Of a stretch of 64,000 nt of DNA, positions 12,752-23,132 are shown in pieces. The stretch spans positions 193,724,148 through 193,788,147 of the forward strand of contig CM045762.1 in the NCBI GenBank assembly GCA_025200525.1, read 5' to 3'. Position numbers and translations under genes: made by a program. The DNA comes from Camellia lanceoleosa (taxonomy: Eukaryota > Streptophyta > Magnoliopsida > Ericales > Theaceae). The notes under the pieces are model-generated. The model saw nothing but the letters and a program-made list of their open reading frames with translations, ran no database searches and was not told where the DNA came from. Numbering within the stretch: position 1 is the first letter of the stretch; each line of letters starts with the position of its first letter.

Positions 12752-15087
12752 TGTGACAACCCTCACTTCTGATTACTGCTAAACTGTGACTGAGTATAAT
12801 AAGTAATTGATCAGACTGAAATTCTGAATTTATCGCATGAGTATGTTGCTTGATTGCATTTTTTATCTGTTTGTTATAAATTGATCTGTTCATGTTTTTA
12901 GTTTGAATTGAATTGAAGGCCTTATCGCCATTTATCTGTAAATTGTTTGGTATTTTATGCTAGGTAGAATTTATGTGATTTTATGGTAGGCTTAATTTAA
13001 ATTTGATTTGGAATGATTAAATTAGAGTTATTTAAGTTAAATTACATTAGTTGGACTTAATTACATTTTTGCCATTATAGTGGGCCACTTTGTTAAACAT
13101 TGTTTAGAGCTTAGTTTCATATCATTTGCTCATCTTTGAAGACCAAGCTGTGGATGAGAGGAGAGTGAGAGGAAAGAAGTTGAGTTCACCTAAATTGACT
13201 TGAAACTTAGAGGAATTGAAGGGAATTTGCATATTTGAGCTTCCACACCTTGAATTCAAGACCTAAGGTAGAGATTTCACATTCTTCATTGTGAATTTGA
13301 GTTGTATTTTGCAAGGTTCATGGTAATGTAGAGTTTAAAGTCAAGGATTAATTTAAAGAGTTGAATTATGAGCTAATTCATGCATACATGTTCATATTCT
13401 TGCATTTTGAGGTTGTTTAGCATGAATTTCTTCCATGCATGTGTATATTTTGAATGTAGTCGATGAATTCACCATGTTCTTAAGCTTAATCTTGCATTTG
13501 GCCAAGTTTTAGAGCACTTAATTCATAAGAGTTCTTGCATGTTATGTTTTTACATAGTTCATGAGAGTTTCTTTGAAATTGTGTTCAATTGACTTACCTT
13601 TAGGCTTGATTTTACAAAATTGATCTTCAAAACATGTTGTAGTATGAGTTTTCAAGTGTTTTCCAGAAAATGGGCCCAAAAGAGTTGAGTTTTGATGTGT
13701 TGAATGCTTGGTTTGAGCTTAGGAGGCAAATCTGGAAATTTCAGATTTTGGCTTCCACGCTTGAGCGAAGGATTCCACACTCGAGTGACCATCTTTTGTT
13801 CAGAGCTCCGCTCGAGCGAAAGGATGCTGGCTCGAGCGTAGTTTACAAGCTCTCAAGTTTTTGGTGCACACAGACGCACGTTTGAGCGAGAGAACCTACG
13901 CTCGAGCGACAACTGTGTCTCACGCTCGAGCGAGGAAGTCCACGCTCGAGCGACCCCACTGTTTTGACAAGCTCGCTCGAGCGAAGCAAGCCACGCTCGA
14001 GCGAAACCCCTGTTTTCTGAAAATTTTGAAAAGTGTTTTAAAGTACATTTTTGCATCCTCATTCTATCCTAGGCATTCCTAGGCCAAGTTAAGGCTTCTT
14101 AATGAGGATATTGAAGTAGAACCACACCAAGTCAAGATAAGGATTAAGTCATTACTCCCAAGTGTGTAACTTAGTGTGTGTTCGTTCTATTACTGTGTAA
14201 GGTTGGCAACCAAGGACGCTTAATAGCTTGCCTATAGCCCAGTACTCTGTGAGTAACAATGTTGTAAAGATATATTCAATTATGAATATTTTCTAAATGA
14301 TCATCTATTCTGTTTACAGAAACGTTATTGTTTAATGAATGAATGTTTGTCTTATTTGTAAATTGTATTCGTGGCATCCATAACAGTTACTGTACTGTTA
14401 CTGCTACTATTACAGAGATCTCTGTCGGTTCCCATGTTTGGAACCACTACTGTTTACTGTTATGATGGCCATCAACTAACTGTTCAGTCTATTAAGACCT
14501 ACTGTACTGTTTTACTTTGGGATGCACCACATATGACTGCTATGGTTTCTAAGTGACTGTTATGATTGTTTATTTACTGAAAGGATATTCATTATTAACC
14601 TTTTTACACAACTATTATTCACTGGGCTTCAGCTTACTGTTTATATATATATATGTAGGTGTCCAGGCACCGGACCGGAGCTAGGAGCGTTGGGTTAAAT
14701 CCCTTTTTGTCAAGCCAATCATCGTGCCTCACTTCGAGGTTCCATGTCGGTTCAAGCCAAGGCTGTTTTGGGGTGTTTTAGATTTCCCCTTTTGTCTCTG
14801 TTTTGTAATACTGTTTAAGACTTGTACTGTACTGTGCTAATTAGGGATTTGGTCCCTAACCTGAATATTTGTACATGTGGTGTATATATGTTTTGCTTAT
14901 CAATGTGAATATGTTCGGAAAAGTATTTTTGCATACAGACTGTCACAGCTCATTGGACACCTTTTATTACTGTTTTGGCTTCCGCCAACCCCTTTACTCA
15001 TCAGATCGTTTTATCATAGTGCCTCCGAATCACGGATTACTAGCCGTTCTGATGCTAAACCCATAGGGGCGGGTTTGGGTCGTGACA
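12752..15087 (+). mobile_element. Solo LTR (Ty3/gypsy type, 2.3 kb)
   Basis: It starts TGTGACAACCCTCACTTC and ends GGGTTTGGGTCGTGACA. The flanking pentamers CAGAG (12747-12751) and CAAAG (15088-15092) differ by one base. The 3' part carries the family's conserved short hairpin region and the GGGGCGGGTTTGGGTCG end. A CTCGAGCG palindrome cluster lies at 13757-14010. There is no internal region or partner LTR, so it is a solo LTR. Reading frames across the palindrome block are compositional. Confidence 0.87.
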
Positions 15088-15159
15088 CAAAGATAATAGA
15101 GGCAGACAACACAGGTGGAGCAGACATCATGATGGCTGCACAGTCCGTTCGCCGCCCAC

Positions 15160-16079
15160 TAGGAATGGCAACGGGGCAGAGCGAGGCCGGGGATCATCAT
15201 CCCCGTTCCCGATCCCCGATCGCCGAACTTCCCCCCGTTCCCCGGCCCGATCCCCCCTGAGGGTCCCACTACCGCCCCCACCCCCGCCCCTAACGGGGGT
15301 CGGGGTTTCCCCACCCCCAAAAACCCCTGCCATCAATAACCCACTTCACGTCCAATACAACATCATTAATCACCACAACTTCAAAAGAAATTAACTCCAG
15401 AAAAATAAAAAAATAAAAAAAAACGAGAAGAGAAAGAGGAGTTGATCTTCACCAACAAATAAAAAAAAATAAAACAGATCTTCACAAACATTAACATCAA
15501 AAAAAAAAAAAAAAAAAAAAAAGCTCTCTAAGAGAGATCTGAGTAGAAAAAGAGAACTCAGCAAACATCATCAACATCACACACACACACTACACAGAGA
15601 TCTAAGAAGAGAGGTCTCGAACGAGAAGGAGAAAAAAAAACATGTAATATAATATATCATCAACGTCGGAGGAGGAGATTTGAGAAAAAAAAAAAACATC
15701 ATCAACGTCATCGTTGTCGGAGGTCTTGGACGAAAAGGATGTGGCCCTCGTCGTCGTCATCACAAAATCTACACATGAGATAGAGAGAGAGAAGGAGAGA
15801 GGCTGAGAGGAGTGTGATGTGAGTGAGAAAGTAAGAGAGGGCCTAAACATATAATATAATATATATATATTATAATAACTATACGGGGATACAGTCGGGG
15901 ATCAGTCAAGGCGGGGCCGGGGTCGGGGAGCCTATCCCCGTCCCCGGCCCGAAAATCATCGGGGATTTAATTTTTAATACCATCCCCGGTCTTATAGGGA
16001 TAATTTTCGGAGAAAAACCGTTCCAATCGGGGTCGGGGGATCGGGTCCCTATCGGACCGGGTTTAAATTGCCATCCCTA
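15160..16079. mobile_element. Non-autonomous hAT-like transposon, GC-rich ends (920 bp)
   Basis: Terminal inverted repeats TAGGAATGGCAA and TTGCCATCCCTA are flanked by an 8-bp duplication with one difference, CCGCCCAC (15152-15159) and CCGCCTAC (16080-16087). The terminal about 150 bp at each side are rich in CCCCG/CGGGG runs, while the middle is AT-rich with a poly-A tract at 15500-15522. No transposase is present. The TAG...CTA ends and 8-bp duplication favour hAT. Confidence 0.85.
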
Positions 16080-16420
16080 CCGCCTACTCGAAAGTCTGGG
16101 TGCATACAACACAGACATCGTCCATAATAATAACAAGTACTATACTATAAATAATATGAGACAACGCAACACGGCACAAATATTCTCAGTAATCATCAAT
16201 AATATAGTGTGTTTGATTTGAATTTTTTGGATTAAGTTTTTTAAAAATTGAGTTTTTTGGTTTTCGTATTTTTTTGTTTTTAGTGAATATTTTTAACATT
16301 TTAAGCATTTTTTTATTCTTTTAGGTGTACCTTACTTAGATGTATCTAAAAAGTAAAAAAATTGTGAAAAAATATTTTAAAAAATTAATAAATACATAAA
16401 AATACAAAAAAAAAATACTA

Positions 16421-16858
16421 AAGACTTTGCATTGTCTTGGCATTTTTGTTGAAAATTCCTTCAAAATTATTCAAACTGATGCTTCTGATATTGGTTATGG
16501 TGGTATTCTGCTTCGGAAACTCACCCCTCAGTCATCTGAACAAATTGTTTGTTTCCATTCTAGTGTCTAGATTAAAGCACAGAAAAATTATAGTACTATT
16601 AAACAAGAAATTTTATCTATTGTTTTATGTATTAATAAATTTCAAGATGATATTTTAAATCAAAATTTTTTACTACGTGTTGATTGTAAAAGTGCTAAAT
16701 ATGTTTTACAAAAAGATGTTCAAAATATTGCTAGTAAACATATTTTTGTCCGTTGGCAATCTATTTTAAATATTTTTGATTTTGATATTGAATATATACC
16801 TGGTAGTCAAAATTCTATTCATAATTTCCTTATCTGAGAATTTTTACAGAGGGGATAG
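16421..16858 (+). pseudogene. Endogenous pararetrovirus (Caulimoviridae) RNase H fragment
   Basis: One plus-strand frame reads an RNase H domain of the viral polymerase: IIQTDASDIGYGGIL near the start, then NYSTIKQEILSIV, RVDCKSAKYVLQKDV, and SKHIFVRWQ followed by FDFDIEYIPG near the end. This combination fits Caulimoviridae polyproteins better than Ty3/gypsy elements. Two in-frame stops break it: TAG at 16565-16567 and TGA at 16835-16837; the frame finally closes at 16858. No reverse transcriptase, protease or coat region lies next to it, so it is an isolated old fragment within AT-rich DNA. A divergent LTR element is the alternative; the SKHIFVRWQ...FDFDIEYI block argues against this. Confidence 0.7.
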
Positions 16859-17840
16859 AGGATAGCAACTCCTTTTATTTCCTTTCATAAATTAAAAGTC
16901 ACCCTTTACAAAAAAATATACTGAATTCTCGTATTTTTTTTATATTTTTGGTATTTAGTGAATTTTTAAAAGATTTTTTTTACAAATTTTTTTCTTTTTG
17001 GATATATTTATGTTAGATATGTCTAACAATAATAATAAAAAAAAAAGTACTTAAAATATTAAAAAAATTCAATAAAAATAAAAATATATAAAAAATAAGA
17101 AAGTAATATTTTTTAAAAAGTGTTTTTGAAAACTCTAACCAAACAAGTAGATATTAATATTGTGAGGGGTGTAACTCTCTAAATCCGAAGTTGGGATGGA
17201 CTTCTCCCCCCACCCGACCTTAACACAAGAATCAAGCCACTAACAATATATAGTAAATAGAAAGTCACTTGAGAGATTTTATTCGACACTGTTATTAACA
17301 TGCATACTACTATGAAAACAACCCATAACCCTATATTTATATTAGTAGAAAACGTCTGACCCAAATTATCAAATTTAAACCTACAAAGAATTGGATTAGT
17401 TGCCAAAACCCAATCCTAATCCTAGTCCTAGTGGTTTTAGCGAACAACAACTATTTAATTTGATTGTGCTTAATTCGGCAAAAAAAAAAAAAGTTTAATC
17501 TAAATCCTCCAAAATTAAATGGCATGTTGGGTAAAATCCAAGCGAATATTGGCCAAGATACTTGGGTGATGGGTGAATACCAATCCCACCGGGCAACACT
17601 ATCATTTTACTTGAAGCTATAGGATATAATCTATTCAATAATGCTACATATCTCCAAAATTACAACCCTCACAATCCTCTCTCACTTATAATTGGTTCAG
17701 GAATGAAAGAATAAATAAATAAAAACAAATAATTAATTCACATTATTTTGAGGGTCATGGGTCCCCAACTTTAGACGTCCAAGCATTTTTATAATCTATT
17801 TGTAAATTTGTAAATATCTTCAATTCTTTGATGACTTTTA
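16859..17840. other. AT-rich intergenic DNA, no gene seen
   Basis: T-rich and A-rich blocks on either side of the pararetroviral fragment (about 16215-16415 and 16920-17110) are loosely complementary to each other and may be the arms of a larger AT-rich repeat. The stretch from 17160 to 17640 has no recognised coding family. Confidence 0.35.
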
Positions 17841-18012
17841 CACTGTGTTTGATTAGAAAATTTAGAAAGAAATTTGAAAAAGAAAAATAAATAAATAAAT
17901 AAATAAATAAAATGTGAATAAAATAGGCCTACCTTCACATTTTTTCTAATTTCACATAGTTTTTCTTTTTCTATTTCTAAATCTCTTTTCAAATCTTCCA
18001 ATCAAACATACC
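17841..18012. mobile_element. Tourist-like MITE, family A
   Basis: A short AT-rich element with inverted ends CACTGTGTTTGATTAG and CCAATCAAACATACC and subterminal ATTTAGAAA / TTTCTAAAT. TTA-type duplications flank it but are ambiguous because the target is AT-rich. It has the same end and core pattern as the elements at 18538-18637 and 21243-21401. An AAAT microsatellite lies at about 17887-17911. Confidence 0.6.
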
Positions 18013-18290
18013 TTTAGTAAATCCTAGCATCTAAACCAGAGTTAAAGTACAAGTAATGCTATTATATCTTTCTTAAACTGGATGTTTAGCTTTTACAAAT
18101 ATCATCAATTCTTGAAAAACCGATGACGATGATAATGATGGAAGAGAGTGAGAATCAAAACAGAGACATAAGAGGAAGATGAAGAATTGAACTAAAAGAA
18201 GAAATTTTGAGATAATATGAAGAAAAAAAAAATTGAAATATTGAAACAAATGAACAAGAAGATAAGAGGGAGAAACAAACAAAATCAAGA

Positions 18291-18298
<8 letters not shown>

Positions 18299-18333
<35 letters not shown>
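18299..18333 (+). repeat. (GA)n microsatellite
   Basis: An uninterrupted run of about 17 GA dinucleotides. Confidence 0.9.
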
Positions 18334-18337
<4 letters not shown>

Positions 18338-18537
18338 TAACTGGAGTGGAAGAGTGAAAATTGAAACTTGAAAATGAAGGCTAAGTTAGAGATCTAAATT
18401 ATAGCTGATTGTTTCACTAGTATTTTTTTTATATTAAAAAAAAAAATCCCTAAATTGATTTTCTTTACATGAGTAATCATGAGTTTCATACTACAACTAA
18501 GAAAATATCTTGGCAAACATGGTTTATTCATAATCTG

Positions 18538-18637
18538 TATTTGGTTGGGAGATTTAGAAAGAAAAAATATATTCACATTTCATTTACTTTTTCCTTTCCT
18601 TTTTCAAATTTCTTCCCAAATCCTTTAACCAAATACA
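18538..18637. mobile_element. Tourist-like MITE, family A (short copy)
   Basis: It starts TATTTGGTTGGGAGATTTAG and ends CCCAAATCCTTTAACCAAATA, which are inverted repeats. Core motif ACATTTCAT is as in the other family-A copies at 17841-18012 and 21243-21401. The target-site duplication is unclear. Confidence 0.55.
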
Positions 18638-19027
18638 ACATTATAGAGTTTTCTCAGACCTTTGGGGTGGCGGTTGCACTGCCAGCCCCCTCCCCCACTC
18701 TTCAGTCCATCCCAAGCCATAATAAGGGAAAATGGAACTATATTATTATCGCGATTCTGTGCACACTCACTATAAATTTCAGCCATATATTTATTTTCTG
18801 TGCATGTAGCATTACTGAATATTAATTCAAGAAATATATCACATTGCGGACCAATTGAGCTGGTGGAGTTAAGAAGCTTAGATATATAGAACGTTTTTGT
18901 TTTTCTTTATCTTACAGGTAGAATTTTTGGTGAAACAGGATCATACAAATTCTTCCAGTTAAGAATGGACACAGTTGATTCTGTGTTTAAATTTACAGCC
19001 CCAAACTGAGTATGGCAAAGCCCTTGT

Positions 19028-21927
19028 TTACATTAGATTAGCCATCCCGTGGATAGTGATCTCTGCTTCAACCCAGCAACTGTCCTTCACCAAAAAACCA
19101 GTGTTTGGCTGATTGAAATGACCCAGTGTAATAAATCTGTCCCCTCCACACTCCTGTCTTGTTGAGCTGAACCAGTAATTTGCTGCAATCATACCAGATA
19201 AAAAATATTTGAGCTCATTAGAGAAGTGCACACACAGCTGTGAATAAACCATGTTTGCCAGATTTACAAAAAACACTTGACCCAGCCATAGAGTGCCTCA
19301 TGATGAATGAGTACAATACTCCATTTGTTTTAGTGAAAAATATTTTCTTACGCTAAAAATTAAAAAAAAGAATCTTATATTTGATTGTGACCTTAAAACT
19401 AATGTACAAATGATTCCTGAAATAAGATTTTCGTTGCAAAATGACTAATATATCCTTCTCGGGATAACTTCTCCCGCCTCATTAACTAATGTTTACCTTT
19501 ACCAGAGTGATGCTTGGCTTTCATCTGGTCCAGTATGCGCAGTGCAACATCTGCAAATATTTTAGAACCAAGAGGAAGAGTTGAAGGTTCAGCCAAAGTT
19601 AGATACAGAGATAAATGGGTACCCATTCCACTGCCTTTTCCCTTGGGATATAGCTGTATCTTCCTGCACCAACCAACAAACAAACAAGTCACAGAGTAAT
19701 CATTGTTTTGTTTCTATTGATTGTAATCAAATCCAACGGGACTCTAATGTATGATGATGCATAGCTTTTCATCGTGAACACAGTGGCCGTGTTAGTAAAT
19801 TTTATGACGAGCTGATCATTACTTTAAACTTGCACAGGTATGGAGGAAGCAAGTGAAATATATTACATTTCATTTTTTAAAAACGATACTACAAAAGATC
19901 TCATAAAAATGTTCAGCATGATGTGCACAGTACTGCATTCATTTTGGATGGAACATGCACTTCACAACAGGATGAATGTAGTGCCACTACACTACATTCT
20001 GGGTATTTTTCTGAATATGTAGGATTAGTGTTCTCTTTCTTCTTCTTTTTCTTTTTAATAACATTTTGGAAGATGTTTGATCTGAATAAACACATTCACA
20101 CGACACAGTGAGTACATAACTCAACCAAAAACCTCTTAAACAAGATATAAGTGACATCAAAAAGCATATTTGAGTTTACCATTGGAGATCTCCAGTACTG
20201 AATGCCTTTGAGTCATAACACTCCTTATCCAACCTTGAGAAATTATCAATCTTCCAAGTGTTCTTGTAAGTAATTGCATTCTTCACCATCAACAAACACT
20301 CCCCTTTCCCTGTGTTTTGTTCCTTGCACACAAAGACCTCTGCCCCAAGGACACAGGTGTCGTTTACAAGATATCCATTGGAGGGATTGTTGAATGTTTT
20401 AAGAGGGATGAATTGATCGAATCCCCATTCCAGCTTCATTCTATGAAAACGTTTTCCCTTCCCCGGTGTATCTAAGAAAACATAATTAATGACTTGATTA
20501 GTAAGCAGCGCATATCAAACCATGATGTTAATTTGAACTCAGTCAATGTTATATTAGAATTGAGAATTCTTTTCAGAGCCAACATTGACTTGTAAACAAA
20601 AGGAATAAGGAAAAAATTGCAAAATATAGTGCTAAATTTGACAAGATACCTTCAAGTACTAAGTAGGTGTCCTTGTTTTGATTAAGCACAAACAATCGGA
20701 AAACAGCATGGACCTCCCAACCGGGATGCACTGAACTTCCTTCTGCCATCACCAAGTAAAGAGAGAGGTGATCTTTGATACCCTTGCTCTTGTTTCCACT
20801 TGGGTAGAGAGCCAATTTCCTGCAAACAAACCAATAAAATTTATGTTCACCAAAACAAAAGGCGTAACATTTTTAGGAGATGAAGAAATGTAACCATTTG
20901 TAGCCTCCAGCTTCGAAATCACCGGAGTCGTATCTTTCTATGTTATTGGTTGTTAGCAATGAAAATAGTTGGATTTTAATCGTGTAGTGAGCAGGTGGTG
21001 CATCTGAAGTTGATCTTGAAACCACTGCAATAACAAAAATGACGATGATGATGGTGACAACATGAATAATCGTGATGGTAAGATGTAAAACTAAGCTGAA
21101 ATCATTATAAGCAGCTAAATATTAAGTGTGGGTGTTCCATCAATTTGTGAGGTCTGTAGCCGTTTTGTCAGCTGTCCAATTAGTTCACAACGTAGTTTTA
21201 CATTGGAGCAGTGGTTAGAAGTTCAGCAAGTGCTAACTCTAAGGCTGTGTTCAGTTCAAGGATTTGGAGAGGGATTTAGAAAAAGAAAAGGTAAAATGTA
21301 GGTGAAATGTGAAAAAATATACTTACATTTCATCTAATTTCACGCACCTTTTCCCTTTTTCTTTCCAAATCTCTCCCCAAATCCTTGAACCAAACACAGC
21401 CTAAGGGATTTGGCTTAGTGGGAAGAGAAGGCAACCAAAGGGCTTACCACCCAAGAGGTTATAGATTTGAATCCCACGAAAATCAAAGAACCCAAACCTT
21501 GGCTTGACCTAGGCCCAATGGGTTTTTACTTGGTCTAACCTCATACTTTAGACGGCTAGCCTGAATAAGGGTTGGGATGGACCTAGGCCTAGATGTTAAA
21601 GCCCGGTTCAATAGCCCCGTTTGTTGGCTCGTAAGAGGTTGAGCAAAAAAATCGATAAAACTTTTCCGATGGGGAAAATCAATGTTTGGACAGGGCTTTT
21701 TTACATGTACACACAAAATAATAATAACAATAAAATAAAAAGTGCATAGAAAAATAAGGTCTAGTTTAAATTCATTATGAGTGTGATGGGAATCACATCT
21801 AAAATGATTCCAGATCACACATTGATATTTCTTTGCACCGTTACATGCACGTAACTTTTCCAATTGGAGAGAGAGAGAGAGAGAGAGGGGTCATACCATC
21901 TTGGTCATCAAAGATAAGATCTGACAT
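19028..21927 (-). CDS. TRAF-like protein with two MATH domains
   Basis: Six exons on the minus strand: 21927-21897, 21024-20895, 20819-20650, 20471-20180, 19663-19497 and 19182-19028. All introns are GT-AG, phases agree, and the joined frame is 945 bp (314 aa). The N-terminal MATH domain contains HYTIKIQLFSLL, SGDFEAGGYKWKLALYP, DHLSLYLVMA and WGFDQFIPLKTF; the second contains YKNTWKIDNFS, KIQLYPKGKG, THLSLYLTLA and the C-terminal RFITLGHFNQ. MATH (TRAF-C) domains are protein-interaction beta-sandwiches; plant proteins of this class form large families without enzymatic motifs, and the partner is not known here. There is no BTB, protease or coiled-coil segment. The start used (MSDLIFDDQD) gives correct splicing; an upstream ATG at 22144 is in another frame. 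Intron 1 holds a MITE and a SINE. It appears intact. Confidence 0.85.
21243..21401. mobile_element. Tourist-like MITE, family A, in MATH intron 1
   Basis: A 159-bp element with terminal inverted repeats GGCTGTGTTCAGTTCAAGGA and TCCTTGAACCAAACACAGCC and exact TAA duplications (21240-21242 and 21402-21404). This is a textbook PIF/Harbinger MITE structure and the best-preserved copy of the family here. Confidence 0.88.
21407..21600 (+). mobile_element. tRNA-derived SINE-like sequence
   Basis: A-box-like TGGCTTAGTGG near 21414 and B-box-like GATTTGAATCCCA near 21466 are about 50 bp apart, as in an RNA polymerase III promoter of a plant tRNA-derived SINE. The 3' end and target-site duplication could not be fixed, so the right boundary is approximate. 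Confidence 0.5.
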
Positions 21928-22017
21928 GGCAAGAAATATATAAATATTCACCACTGAATTGTGTAGATACAGATATAAAAACAATGAACCAATGGAGTTT
22001 TGCATTTATAAGGACTA

Positions 22018-22110
22018 AGGAAAACCTTAAATTCCAAAAGACTTTCAAGGAAAACCTTAAATTCCAAAAGACTTTCAAGGAAAACCTTAAATTCCAAAAG
22101 ACTTTCAAGG
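22018..22110. repeat. 30-bp tandem repeat, three copies
   Basis: The unit AAGGAAAACCTTAAATTCCA plus ten further bases occurs three times with no differences, about 90 bp upstream of the MATH-gene start codon used here. It probably lies in the promoter or 5' UTR. Because 30 is divisible by three, a minus-strand frame repeats a ten-residue peptide through it, which is not taken as coding. Confidence 0.9.
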
Positions 22111-22146
22111 GGTTTATCCTTTGCTTTTCAGTAGGACTTCCCATTG

Positions 22147-23132
22147 TCAGATGACAAACAAGAATCCATTCCCAGCTTGTTGGTCTTGCAGATGTTAATT
22201 CTTGAAATGAAAATTAGCAAAACCTTCCCTCCTTACAGGGGACATCTGTTTCTTGACAGTTCAATTGCTTCATCTTATCAAATCAAACCCACACAACAAT
22301 GATATCTGCTTTTGTGTGTCTGACTACGACTCTGAAAGGTAAACTTCTCTGTGAGGTAAACTCGGGATCGGGCTACACTTCAAGCTGAGTTTGGATAGGC
22401 ATGAGGCCCGAGAAGACTTAACGGATGGTTTTAGTGAAAGAGGAGGAAGGTTTGGTAAAGACTTTGTAAGGGTTTAGGAAGGGAACACTTGTAACAGAAA
22501 TTTTATTATCATTATCTAAATATGGGACTCAGATGAATTTCTCTCACTTCAATTTGAGTTTGGAAAGACTCTCAGCCAAACCGAATGAATTGCAGTCCTA
22601 ACACCAACTTCTCAAAATTATAAATTAAAAAGAAAAAAAAAAAGAAAAAGAAAAATTGCTCATGCTAGAAGCTCTTCATTTTTTTCCGTCTGTGAACACA
22701 TCAACTGACAACAGACACGCCTTTTTTCTTCATTGACACATTTCTTCCTCAATAGGCAACAAAATATGCCAAAAGAAATTAAAATAGAGCATGCACTTAT
22801 TCATGCTTCTTATCTTAGAATATCAAAGAAATATGTCATATGTCAAATAGTTTGTATAGAGAAATCTATAATATATAAAACAGAGAGGAATGGGAAAGCT
22901 AGCCGGACAGGAAAATTAAACCAGACCTTTCAAGGTCGCTAATATGTATAAGTTGATGAAATACAAGGCAAGCAGGTTTGCGGCAGTAACTGTTTTCAGA
23001 ACTTATACATTATACATTAAAACAATCCAATCCCAGTCTCCCATTACGAACTTCGATAAATAACTCACTCTCTTCACAAACATGTTAAAAAGACTCTTGC
23101 ACACATACAAAAATTCAAATTAAGATGGGATC
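22147..23132. other. Intergenic spacer, MATH promoter side and ACLA 3' side
   Basis: The gene upstream region of the minus-strand MATH gene and the downstream region of the minus-strand lyase gene meet here. No further gene or clear repeat was recognised. The 3' UTR of the lyase gene presumably occupies the right end. Confidence 0.4.

Noticed and set aside
21908..22144. ATG at 22144 as start of the MATH protein
   Set aside because: That frame passes the 30-bp repeat and stops without joining exon 2 in phase; the ATG at 21927 joins correctly.
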